Part shown: positions 45,203 through 56,499 of the stretch, one piece after another | Numbering within the stretch: the first letter of the stretch is position 1 | How the letters are laid out: the number at the start of each line of letters is the position of its first letter | Origin: Phaseolus vulgaris | Taxonomy: Eukaryota; Streptophyta; Magnoliopsida; Fabales; Fabaceae | NCBI RefSeq assembly: GCF_000499845.2 | Contig: NC_023758.2 | Span: 8,223,227 to 8,287,226, forward strand | Reading direction: 5' to 3' | Length of the DNA: 64,000 bases | Translations under genes and position numbers: made by a program | Notes under the pieces: generated by a model | Seen by the model: only the letters and a program-made list of their open reading frames with translations | What the model was told of the DNA's origin: nothing | Database searches by the model: none

Positions 45203-47698
45203 TCAGAAGCAGAAGCAAATGCCTGGCATTTTGCCTGTTGCTCGAATTACATTTGCATTCGCATTCGCTTTTTTTACTTCATTCTTCCGGCTTTCTTCTG
45301 CCCTGGTTTTTGCCCGCTCTGCAATGTGATCTATAGATGTAATCTTATCTTGAAAATCCTCCAAAGCTCTCATCCTTCGTTGAGCAAGTCCTCTCTGCAG
45401 TGTCAGAAGATCGTGATTAGGAATCACACCATGATTTTATGGCTTAAAATTTTGTTCCTCGAAATAATTTTGGGCCGTGTTCCACATTGAGCTGCTGTCC
45501 AAATTATAACTTCAGATGTATTATACTCTGATGCTTTTGTTTTAGGTCTAATGCAGTCAAATTTGTAATTGTTCAATGCAAATTGGAAATCTCACTTGTT
45601 TTGCTCATAACAGCATCATCTATTTACATCCTCGAACTCTGTAAAGTTAACGAATGAGACTCAAATCTACCAAGTTAGACCAAATACTTAATCTGACATT
45701 GGCTGTGGACGCATTTAACGGCTTAATGAGATTTGATAAATGGTCAAATAAATTGTTTGATTGTAAAGAATTCAAACACATGCTTGAATGGATATGAATT
45801 TAAAATGAAGTGACTAAAATTTTATGTTTCTATTTGGCTTCATATTTTATGGACATGTCATGTTATAAACTGTTTGATGAATCACATGCTGATAATGCTT
45901 GAATTGTCATACGTATACTTTTGGTGGAACAACTTTTCCTGTGTTAATAACATTTTTCAAGTGTGTACCTCCCGAGACTATTCTCCAAACAATTTGAAGC
46001 ACGATGTAAATAAACTCTTAAAATGTGTATTATAGCACAATAGAATCTTCCAAAACTTAATTGAGTATAAATGAAGTTAGGTATAAGGTATAAAGAATGT
46101 CTGAGTGAAACCTCTTCCTTGTCTAGCTTGCGTCTGGCTTTCGTCTTCTTCTTGTTTTCCCATGAATCTATCATCTCTCTCAACTTGTCGTACCTGACAA
46201 TTTCTTTTATATTATTATAAAACTGCACGTAATGCATAGATCAAGCATGGTAGCAGTTATTCAAATTCTGATTGAGCTTCTTTTTTGGTAGAAATTCAAT
46301 GTAATATGAATACTCGCATCCAAAAAATACCTTTGTCTGATCTCTTGAAGCTCGGTTCTCTCCCATTCATCTGCTTTTGTGTGCCTTTCGATAGATTCTC
46401 CAAGAGTTGGACGTCTTCCATGATCAGGCTTTGTTGAAGTCTCAGGCTTTTCATCACTGAAAGTGGAAACCTTTTTCATTGATGGTGCAGGGGTAATTGC
46501 CTCTTCAGGCTTATTACCTTCATCTTTTAATCTAAATGAACCTGAGCATGATGCATACAAAGGTACTATATTTTATGAATCCCCACAAAGGTGTGCAACA
46601 ACAAAAGTCTTATGCTATAAAGTGAAATCTGCTACATGAAATCTGCTACAGTTAAAGAATAAATGTTCAGAAATATTATAGGCCACGCACTAGAACTCTT
46701 CAAAAGGGTATATTATTGGTAAGTGGAGTTCTACATGCTCATCCTCACCTGACAATCGCTTGGATGCACTACGTAGGGGAATTGGAGGTTTGGGGCCATC
46801 CACCCTGCTTTTGCTCTTTTCCAATGAGGCCTTCGGGGTTTCTTTCTTCTCTTCAGAGACATCTAGCAAATTAATTGCAAATGCAGCAGCAGCTACTGCA
46901 GCAGCGTGGTCCAAGTCTCTGGACTCATGATCACCACTCCTTTTCCTTGCAAACTGTTTCTGAATCCAATTCTGGCCACCTTTATTTTCTCCTGAAATTA
47001 TCACCTGAATCTGTTAACAAATTGCATCATTGATTTTAAGCCAAAAACTGACAGAAAGATAATAATATCTTCATTCATATTTTCAATCTTCGGTCAAAGG
47101 GAATATCCAACTCTTTTTACCCTTATTCTTTTAGTCCCTGCTTATGGTTACAGGTTTACAGCATATCACAATTTTTCAGCTCCTTCCTTTTGAACTCTTC
47201 ACCATTTCTCTCTTTCTTGCTAAATATGTTCAATATACAGATGATAAAGACCTAAAGGAGAAGAAATGTTTCTTGAAACATTACCTTTGAAAGATTGAGT
47301 TTTTTGTATTGGTATTTTAGAATCCTTGGTGCCACCAAGATCAGATTTGCTCTCCTCTGCACCACTAAATGGCACCCTAACAAAAGTGTTCATGTAAGCA
47401 GATAGTATTTATGAACACTTTATCGTGATTTTATCAATATGTGAAAGCATACATGTTGAATGAAAAATTACGTTATAAGCTACGATTATGTGCATGCATT
47501 CAATTACTATCAGTAAGAAGGGAGACTGAAAAGAAGCACAGCATAGCTAATGCAATCATGCTTTCATAGTCACATGGTAAAACTTAGAAGTCAATTTATT
47601 AAGAGTTCATTACAGCATTAGGGGCATGAAATACCAAAACATGTTTGGCAGAAAAATTTTAGAAGTACTAACCTCATTTGATTCAAAAAATTCTCCAT
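45203..47698 (-). CDS. Remorin family protein, six exons (281 aa)
   Basis: Exons on the minus strand: 47673-47698 (MENFLNQM), 47285-47376 (VPFSGAEESK ... QKTQSFK), 46749-46991, 46331-46541, 46112-46193 and 45203-45394. All borders are GT/AG and the frame is kept throughout (846 bases with stop). The middle has the AAAVAAAAFAINLLD segment seen in long-headed remorins and a disordered Pro/Ser/Lys region. The last three exons encode the remorin C-terminal coiled coil: ADEWERTELQEIRQR, YDKLREMIDSWENKKKTKARRKLD, HIAERAKTRAEESRKNEVKKAN, ending GKMPGICFCF. Remorins are plant plasma-membrane nanodomain proteins; the terminal Cys-rich CFCF is the usual membrane-anchoring and acylation site. The short first exon is inferred from frame and splice sites. 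Confidence 0.88.
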
Positions 47699-48863
47699 TG
47701 TAGTACAAATTATGTTGTCAGGCTTCCCTTCTTTGAGTAAGGTGCCGTGTCATCCATTTGCCACAGGTAAGTGCTCTCTGAAATATATAGAAGAACCCTT
47801 TGAAAGGAAACTTTTAGATTTGTCTTGGAGTGCTATTTGGAAGAGAGCAAGCAAGGTCAAATATGCTTTGCATTTGGAACCTGATTTGGAACTCCTCAAG
47901 TGCCTTGTGAAGGAAGACAGGTATTCTTTTCTTTTTGGAGAATTGGCTGTCAGTGTAGGATCTATTTGACATTCTCCATCCACCACATCCATATTTCTTT
48001 TCCCAAGATTTTTATTTGTTTTGTTGGGGAATCTTTGGGTTAGGGGTTAAAAGATTGATTCTTTACAAAACTGATATTGGTACAAGACTGATTTTTTTCC
48101 CCATTTTCTTCCTACATGTATATCTTTGATCAAACCCTTTATTAGTTTAACTTTCCACAAATATTATTGAAGATCTCGACAAAAATACAGTATATAAGAA
48201 TAACACAATTTTCATTTTATAAATCAGTTTTTATAGTTTAGTTAAGTTTAAATTCATGTCATAAAATATTTTATATTCCAATTCTATAAGATTGATACAG
48301 TCATAAATTCAAATTATGACCAAATTCTACTTACTATTGAAATCTGCCGATAATGACAAAAATCAAAATAGAAGAGAAGTATATTTGCAGTAGAAAAAGG
48401 CATTTTTGTAGATTTATTTTTTCTCCTTTCTTCAAAATACAAGAATTAGAAATGAGATGAAATGGACAGGGTTATTTTCTTTTATTTTAAAATATATTTT
48501 TCATTTGTGAGTATATGAACAGAACAAAAAGTAAATCAGAGAAAAATATACATTTAATAATGTATTGTTATTTTTTAAATATTTAAATAAGAAGAGTGTT
48601 AACCCAAACATCTGTGAGAATAAAAAGTAGATGTATTTGTATTTTAACCCATGCAAATCAAATAGTATAAACCACCTCCTCAAAACAATAAAATAAAAAC
48701 AAAGAAAGAAAAACCATAAAAATTATTATTTATATGTATAAATTTATAATAACTAACAGATTCATAAGACGAATTAAAATATCTGTAACTAGAAAGATAT
48801 ACAAAAAAAAAATTATACATCAAAGGAGATCATATATTTTCAACAAAAACAAAGTAAATAAAT
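47699..48863. other. Promoter side of the remorin gene and intergenic DNA
   Basis: 47699-48000 should include the remorin 5' UTR; an 80-codon minus-strand frame (47750-47992) there has no known domain and would be an upstream ORF at most. The rest is AT-rich without supported genes. Confidence 0.4.
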
Positions 48864-49487
48864 CTAATTACTGCTTGTATCTTCATCTGATAACACCATT
48901 CTACCAATCTTAAAAGAAGCATAAGCATCAATGCATGCATATTGAACCTGTGTTTCAGTAAGCTTTTTTGCTTTCCAATCACTGGTACACACAGCTTTTG
49001 ACTTCTCCATGTCAAGATCCACCAACTCCTTTGCCAGATATTTCAATGATGCAGAAGAGATTCTATCAGGCCATCTTTTCTTTGCTAATTCAAAGACATC
49101 TATGCCTTTATTGCACTTCAATCCATAATTATTTTTAAGCATGCCAAAATCATTCATCACTCCAACCCCAACAAATTGAAACGTAGAGTCTATCATAAAA
49201 TTCTGCAGGGAAGGAGGAATATTGTTCATGCAAAACAACTGAATGATCAAACACTTATCTTCAATGCAAAGTTGCAAAATTGCAACTTTCATGGTAGCCT
49301 TCTTTGTGGAAGCCTTCACAACATGCATCCATTCAGTATCCAGACCAACAACTCTTTGTTTTCCATCGTATGTTGATGAAATCCATTCTTCCACTATGTT
49401 GGCTTCATTAGTAACTATAGTTTCAATGGGTAATCCATCGCAGCATATTTTATGCCTAGAAGTTGACGGATCCAGGATGTTATTCAT
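48864..49487 (-). CDS. WRN-like 3'-5' exonuclease (207 aa)
   Basis: A DEDDy-type exonuclease domain fills the protein. Motif I is VVGLDTEW (D50, E52), motif II VGVGVMNDFGML (D113), motif III VQYACIDAYASFKIG (Y183, D187), so all five catalytic residues are present. GLKCNKGIDVFELAKKRW and SLKYLAKELVDLDMEKSK match plant Werner-like exonucleases. It should remove nucleotides from 3' ends of DNA or RNA using two metal ions. At 207 residues without helicase domain it has the normal size of plant WEX-type proteins. A TTTGCAG acceptor lies just upstream of the ATG, and a donor-type ACAG|GTATGT at 49755 suggests a 5' UTR exon at about 49755-49830. Confidence 0.86.
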   Translation of the reverse strand: MNNILDPSTSRHKICCDGLPIETIVTNEANIVEEWISSTYDGKQRVVGLDTEWMHVVKASTKKATMKVAILQLCIEDKCLIIQLFCMNNIPPSLQNFMIDSTFQFVGVGVMNDFGMLKNNYGLKCNKGIDVFELAKKRWPDRISSASLKYLAKELVDLDMEKSKAVCTSDWKAKKLTETQVQYACIDAYASFKIGRMVLSDEDTSSN

Positions 49488-49565
49488 TCAGAGCATCAAA
49501 CTTTTTCTTCTGCAAATATACAATGCAATTCAATTCAAGAATATATAAAGAGAATCAATTTATCT

Positions 49566-49569
<4 letters not shown>

Positions 49570-49623
<54 letters not shown>
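49570..49623. repeat. (AT)n microsatellite in the presumed 5' UTR intron
   Basis: About 26 uninterrupted TA units between the proposed first exon and the coding exon of the exonuclease gene. Confidence 0.95.
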
Positions 49624-49627
<4 letters not shown>

Positions 49628-49754
49628 TGACCTATCATGAAAAAATAATTATTGAATAAGTACGTGCAAATTAGTACAGATATGTACATTTACTGCCGTC
49701 TTATATTTTTTTATAAATATTATATATATATACACGAAGAATTGAAAAACATAC

Positions 49755-50760
49755 CTGTAACTAATTTGGATCTTGGGATAGTTCCGCCTTATGTGAAGAA
49801 AGATGATGAAACTAGGATTTGAAGAAAAAGTAAGAAAAAAAAAAATATAATGTGAGGTTTTTGGGTGTGAAAAAAGAAGAATAGAAGTAAAGTAAATACA
49901 TGTGTAGCCTGTTTCAACCATTTCAATATTATTTCTAATCAATGATTCTTCTATCATATCTAGTAAATCAATATATCTGCTAACAATATTATCATAATTA
50001 TCATTATTAATTTTAAAATTCTTATCTATTTTCAATCAAAACTTTAATTCATTTTTCATGAGAATCAGATATGGAATTTTAAAGTTTTAAAAAGAATTCA
50101 AATATATGATTTTCTTTTTCATAAAATTTAGAAATAAAGATAATCCAATTTTAATTTGAATCAGGAGTTTTTTTCTATAAATTATAATACTTAAAATTTG
50201 AAAATTATATAAAAAAGCATGACATCTTTCTCTTTTTTAATAATAATAATAAAATCAGAAAAGAAAGATAAAAGATAAAAAAGGCTCACATATATCTTTA
50301 CCTTAAAATCATTTTTTCATCAAATTTAGAAATAAATATTTTTTTCATCAAATTTGAGTCATAATTTCTGTTAATTTGAATTAGGATATTTTGTTATGAA
50401 TACTAATGTTTAAATTTTGAAAATTTTATTAAATAACGTTACAGCTTTCTCTTTATTTATAATAATATTATAAGAAAATAAAGATAAACAGATAAAAAGA
50501 AAGATAATAAGAAATCACATATATCATTTACCTTAATAAAATTCCCATAAATATTGAAATAAGATTTTAAAATAAAATACTTTTAAACAATCAAATAATC
50601 TTTACAACTCTGAATAATATAAGTCATAATAATTTTTTAACTGTTCAAAACAAAACTAAATTAAAAAAATATATCTAGGAATGTTCCTTAAAATAAAATA
50701 AAAAAACATAAAGTTAAGTTTTGTTATATGCGGATTAATTTATTTGTAAACATGAGCTCA
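49755..50760. repeat. Diverged direct duplication, copy 1
   Basis: Aligned by eye with about 51785-52480: the pieces GGATCTTGG, TAGG.TTTGAAGA, AGAAAAATATAATGT, GAAGTAAAGTA, TTATTTCTAAT.AATGATTCTT and AACAATATTATCAT occur in the same order. It covers the upstream side of the exonuclease gene. AT-rich, with no coding content. Confidence 0.6.
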
Positions 50761-51784
50761 AAGAAAATTAAATTATCTTTTCATTCAACTATAGGGTCAA
50801 TAGCAAATAAATTAAACGACCTATCATGAAGAAAAACTAATCCTTGAATAAGGAAAGAGAAAAAATAATTGTTGAATAAGGAAAGAGAAATATTAACAGA
50901 TAAATAGGAAAAAGAGAAATATTACGTGTAAACTAGTGGGAATAAGTATTTTTACATTTTTTTTTATTATACCATCTTATATATTTTATAAATACTAACG
51001 GCGCCGCCTGTCTATCCGCATTTTATTCATTTTTCATGAGAATAGAAATTTAATATACCTACATACAAAAATTATTTTGGATGAATCAAAATTAAAAAAT
51101 AAAAAATAATATATAAAAAAAAATGATGAATTGATTAAACGATCTCTTCTTCTTCTTCAGTTTGAGTTTCTCTTCTTCTTCGAGTTTTTTTCTCTTCTTC
51201 CATTGGTAGTTTTGGGATCGGAGGGTGTAATAATGTTCACGTTAAGGTTAGGATTGACTTGATGGTAGATATAAAAGAATAATAGTATAGTTGCTTGAAA
51301 TGAAGTGGAGAGGGTGATTGAAAAGAGAGGTTGAGATTTGGTGTACATGTGAGAGTATTCTCTCTTCATATTGTTGCCTTAAAATAAGTAATTAAGGGAA
51401 GAGTGAAAAGTTAACATATAAAAATAAAAATTGTACATTAATATTAATTTAAAAATTAAAAAATAATTTTATTTTTCAAGTAATTTATATGAAATGACAA
51501 AATACTCTATTGTACTAACAAAATAATATATATTAAATAATAATAGAATAAAATAAGATATATTAAATAATGATAGAATAAAAAAAATTATGTACACCAA
51601 ATAGCGGTTATAATGGAGAATTCCTTTTTATATTTAGGTATAAATATTTGTTTTCTATTTTATATGTTTGGTTTATCATATGAAAATAATATAATTAAAC
51701 TTATTATTTATTGTATTGTATTGAAGATATGTAATAAAAAAATCCGTTATACAGAATCAAAATATTCTAAATACAAGTTAAGTA
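50761..51784. other. AT-rich DNA between the duplicated segments
   Basis: No supported gene. A minus-strand 70-codon frame at 51157-51369 (MKREYSHMYTKSQPL ... KKKRNSN) has a more gene-like composition than its surroundings but no recognisable domain or partner exon. Confidence 0.35.
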
Positions 51785-52480
51785 GGATCTTGGATTTTGT
51801 GGTGATCGTTCATGAAAGTAGGGTTTGAAGAGAACTAAGAAAGAAAAATATAATGTAAAAAAATGGAAGTAAAGTAGACATGTGTAACCTAGCTTTTTCA
51901 ACAGTTTCAAGGTTATTTCTAATTAATGATTCTTATATATATATATATATTTGTTAACAATATTATCATTATTAATTTTTATTAGATTCTTATCTTATTT
52001 AATCAAAACTTTAATTAAATTTTTATGATAGTTAGATACGAAAAACTTGATTTTTTTATATAAAATTTAGAAATAAATATCATCCAATTCATCAAATCTG
52101 AGTCATAATTTGTGTTTATTTGAATAGGAATATTTGATTTTACAAATTCTAATGTTTAAATTTTGAAAACCATATTAAATAACATTACACCTTTCCTTTT
52201 AATAATAATAATAACAAATAATAAAACCAGAAAATAAAGATAAAACGATATAAAGAAAGATAAAAAAGGTTCACATATATCATTACCTTAAATAAAATTC
52301 ACATACAAATGAAAATACGATTTCAAAATAAAACATTTTTAGACAACAAAATAATCTCAAACTCGTAATAATATTAGTCAATAAATTTTTAATTGTTCAA
52401 AATAAAACTAAATTAAGAAATAATTATCTAGGAGTGTCCCATAAAATACAAATAACATAAACCTAAGTTTTATTATCGAG
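51785..52480. repeat. Diverged direct duplication, copy 2
   Basis: Second copy of the segment at 49755-50760, about 2 kb away and in the same orientation. It contains a short (TA)n run near 51935. Confidence 0.6.
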
Positions 52481-53908
52481 AATATATCTTGTTAAGATTA
52501 TGTTTCCAATAAGGATAAGTAAAAAAAAAACACAAATAACATATATATAAAACACTCATTATATAAATCACACATATTATAAACCCAAAAGAAAGTTAAT
52601 ATGAGGCGTATATTACAACAACAATTAACATTATTTTTAAGAATGATAAATTATGTAGCATTATACAAAAATTATTAAATAAAATTAATTTTAGAGAAAA
52701 AAAAATATTAGTATCATATTGATTAAATTAAATATTATTTGTTAAACTAAAAAATTGTCGGTATTTGAAGTAATTTTTATTATTAATAAAAAAATTTAAA
52801 GTAATTTCTAAATTGGTATATTGGAAATTGAAGGTGAAAATTACTAACATGGTTTTTGTTCCCAGATTTTCATTCCAAATTTGAATTTCACTTTTCTCAT
52901 TTTCAATTCGTTTTAATTCTTGTTCATTTAAGTTTTTGCCATTTTAATTCTAGTTTATAAGTTATTTTCAATTCAATTACAATTTAATTAATTGTCATTT
53001 ACATTTTCTATGATGTCCTATTTTACGTTTAAGCAATTTACATTTATGCAATCTAATTTCCTCGCAATTTACTTTTTCAATCATTTATTTTTCTGCAATT
53101 TAAATTTCTGACAATTTACTTTTGCAATCATTTACCTTCTTCACAATTTAAGATTATGTCATTTACGTTCTTCGTCGTTTACATTTTCGCTTCTTTTTCT
53201 ACTATTTCTTTATATACTCATTAGACAATCTAGTGAGCGATTGCTTAGTAGAATTTTTAATAATTCTGTGAAGAATCTTTCATTGTAATTCATTTTATTT
53301 TTTGTGCAATAACCATTAGACGATATAGCAAGAGATTATAGACTAGATGGTTCGACAATTGTATTTTACTGATTTTGTTTCACGTCTTTTTCTTTGTTTA
53401 TATTGCCCTTTATTTCATATCTTTAATTTTCTTTCATTTATATTCATGTGTTGCTAAACGGTCCATCAAACGATTGTCTATAGATGGTCTAGAATTCACT
53501 ATGTTTTACAATTCATTTAATTTCAATTTTTCCCGCTTTGTTAATTTGTAACTGAAATATTATATGCAATGAGTTATGCAAGATTGATGTTTTGTGCAAG
53601 GATGTTGAGTCAAGATTATGTTTTGTGCAAGGATGTTGAGTCTTAACAAAAATCACTTATAGAACATTGATGGATATAACCAAACACAAAATAAAGTTAA
53701 TGTGAATGTATATAACAACAACAAAAATAACATTATTTTTAGGAATAATAAAGTAGATCCAATGAAAACTTTTGGGTGTGCACAAGTTAAAATTCACGTA
53801 GCTACCTTTATCCTAAATCATGCATACTAACTATCTAGAAATAATAAACATGGAAAATACTTGTGTTGGCTAGAGGTACATACTGTGGAACATAAATAAT
53901 ACAACACA

Positions 53909-53953
<45 letters not shown>

Positions 53954-54180
53954 CTACTATAAGTACTTGTAGCTAGGAAACTAGTATAGGATTTCATCTC
54001 ACATTTTTTTTATGGTGTTAAAAGCAATAAAGTTTAAACATATATTTTTAAAAATACATTTTTATCAAATTAAGTTTTCCTAAAAGATTTTCAAGATAAA
54101 GAAGATGATATATAAGGTAGAAGAAACAAAAAAAAATTTAAAGTCTTTGTCTTTATCTTCATGTAAGTTCCCCCCTCAAA
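52481..54180. other. AT-rich intergenic DNA with degenerate repeats
   Basis: 52860-53180 is T-rich with a loosely repeated GCAATTTACTTTT-like unit. 53200-53510 contains three spaced copies of an ...AGACGAT..AGCAAGCGATT..-like motif. A 32-bp tandem pair (AAGATT.ATGTTTTGTGCAAG) lies at 53580-53642 and an (AT)n tract at 53912-53950. No gene is supported; some of this is probably old LTR sequence. Confidence 0.45.
53912..53950. repeat. (AT)n microsatellite
   Basis: About 19 uninterrupted AT units. Confidence 0.95.
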
Positions 54181-55060
54181 CAAACATCGTCTGTTGAGTT
54201 TTTGTAGAATCTTCAATTTCACTACCCCTCAACTTAAATTTTCTTCTTCTTATACTTTCTTCCCTTTTGTCCTTGATCATTGTCATTTCAAAATTAAATT
54301 AAAAATCATTGTAGAAAGGTTGATTTTGGTTTCTCTAATGGGTATCCTCCTTGGCAGAAGAAGGTATAAGAATAAGAAGTGGACATATTTGTTGAAGATG
54401 GTCGCTGCCCCTTCAAGACATGTGTTTGATGAAGCCTTTTGTGTAAATTTCATTTGTATTTAAATTTGCTTTAAGAATGTCTTAGGTATAGTTTAGAGGT
54501 TTTTAGAGTAGGCTTTTTGCTAGGTAACTCACCTCTTAATCCCTGACCATGTGATAAGAGCAAGCACAAGTTTTCTGAAACTGTTTTTCACATGTTTTGC
54601 AAAAACACCCTTACTGCATGAAAAATAAATATGTTCTTTTCTAAATGAATAGATTCATTTTTAAACTGATGCATTGACTAAGGGCTTTGAAAATCAGGTT
54701 TTGTGCATCAAGTATTTTGACTAAGTCTTCACTCTCTCAAAACGACTGTGTTTCAATAGTTAAGCTTTTTCTGTTATCGTTTTGAAAAATAAATTTGTTC
54801 ATATGTAAATGAATGGATTCTTTTTAGTCTGGTGCCATGTGTATCTTAAAAGCTTATTCGTTTTATCCTTGCACCAGTGTGTTTGACTAAGTCTCCTTCA
54901 CATAATAGATTCTTTTGAAAATAAATCTGTTCATTTTATTTTCAATCTGTTATTTTTATAACAGCTTTAACTGTTTTTTGAAAATCTGTTATAAGTTATT
55001 TTTCTATAAAAAGAATGATAGTTTGAGCTCTACATCTTTGCGTTTTTTATGTGGAATTTG
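54181..55060 (+). repeat. LTR-like fragment with internal repeats (possibly copia)
   Basis: A block with AATAAAT.TGTTC.T.T..AAATGAAT.GATTC.TTTT appears at about 54625 and 54783 and partly at 54917. A TATA-like TTCTATAAAAAG lies near 55000. These features fit a Ty1-copia LTR cut by the neighbouring gypsy LTR, but I see no matching second copy. The 89-codon frame at 54194 is unidentified. Confidence 0.35.
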
Positions 55061-55776
55061 CGGAAGCTTCAATGGATTGTTGGTGGAATAAGGCTCTCCT
55101 AGGAGTTGTGTAAGCCTTAGAGGTGCATGAAGAGTAGGAGAGTGAGAGAGGTTCGGCTAACTCTCTTTGTAGGTGAAAGGTTTGAAGATTAGAGACCTAA
55201 ATCTTAAGAGATTTTAGGCAAGGGAGTAAGAATGACACATTTTGGCAACATTTCATTACTCAAATTAATCTTATGAAAACATGAGGTAGGCTCCTCCTTA
55301 TTTAGCCTTGGAGGATCGGAAATGAAGAGGTAATGGAAATGAAATGCTAGCCAAATGACATGTAAATGTGGCACCTAGGAAGTCACATCGTAAGCGTGAA
55401 CCAAGTGTGACCTTTGGTGCGTCTAAGCCTAACATGACTGGCCTAAGTTAGCTTAGTAGCTTCTAGAAACCGTAAGCTAACTTAGTAGCTTCTAGAAACC
55501 GTAAGCTAACTTAGGTTGGTTTTTAGAAACCTACATTTATCCTAATTACAATTTAAACAATTTTACAAAAGGAAAATCTATACTATTTTGACAAGAATTT
55601 AAAGACTATGCTACGCTTGATTTTGGACTTCTTGGAACATGTAAAGGTAGGTTTCTCTGCCATCAGTGGCAGTGTCCCAATCCTCATCAAGCCTCTTGGT
55701 CATTGCCCTTGTAGTTGGCCCTATATGTCTTTGTGTATGACCTTCCTTTGAAGTGATGCTTGGCCCTCTTCCATCA
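54667..55776 (-). repeat. 3' LTR of gypsy element 4
   Basis: On the minus strand it starts TGATGGAAGAGGG at 55776, inside the end of the polyprotein frame, as in gypsy element 1. A TATA-like GGCTAAATAAGGAGG lies near 55295. A 29-bp tandem pair (TTAGTAGCTTCTAGAAACCG) is at 55452-55509. The left end is inferred. Confidence 0.5.
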
Positions 55777-56259
55777 TCTCCTCCCTCTTGGAAAGGATTT
55801 GTCCTCAAATCCAAATCGTCCTCTTCTTCATTGGTACCTACAAATGGAGATAAATCAATTACATTAAAGGTATCATGTACTCCATATTCAATAGGTAAAT
55901 CCAATTTGTAAGCATTATTATTGACTTTCTTGGGGACTTGGAAGGGTCCATCACCACGGGGGCTAAGTTTGGACTTTATCTTAGTAGGAAATCTATCCTT
56001 TCTAAGATGAAACCAAACTAAGTCTCCCTCCTCAAAAATTACTTCTCTCTTCCCTTTATTGTTGTATTTGGCATACTTCTCATTTTGTTGTTGTATTTGT
56101 ATTTTAACCTTCTCATGTAATTTTTTAACAAACTCGGCTTTGATAACTCCTTCCTTATGCACAAATTCTTGTGGATTAGGAAGAGGTAACAAATCCAAAG
56201 GAGTGAGAGGGTTAAATCCATATACAACTTCAAAACGAGAAGCATTAATAGTTTTGTGA
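55611..56259 (-). pseudogene. pol: Gypsy element 4 integrase C-terminal part
   Basis: Minus-strand continuation of the integrase beyond the CACTA insertion. It begins at the insertion point with the [12 protein letters not shown] region, then [18 protein letters not shown], the GPF motif in GDGPFQVPKKV, HDTFNVIDLSPF, and a tail IGPTTRAMTKRLDEDWD matching the CRM-type tail. It ends at TGA/stop 55611. The last 55 codons lie in the apparent LTR. The frame appears continuous with 60312 once the CACTA element and its TGA duplication are disregarded. Confidence 0.85.
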
Positions 56260-56499
56260 CACTACAACAAATATTACTTTAGACAACACTGTAAAACCGT
56301 GGTCTAAAGCATTAAAACTGTGGCCTAAAGTTTAGGCAACGGTTTTTTGGCCGTGGTCTAGGTGAGCGTGGCCGTTGGTAATAGGCCATGACTTTTATAA
56401 AGACAACAAATTTAAAACCGTTGCCTAAAATCTTGATAACAGCCACAATTTTAAAAGCGTTGCTTAAAGTATTGACAAAAATAACAATAAATTTTTTTT

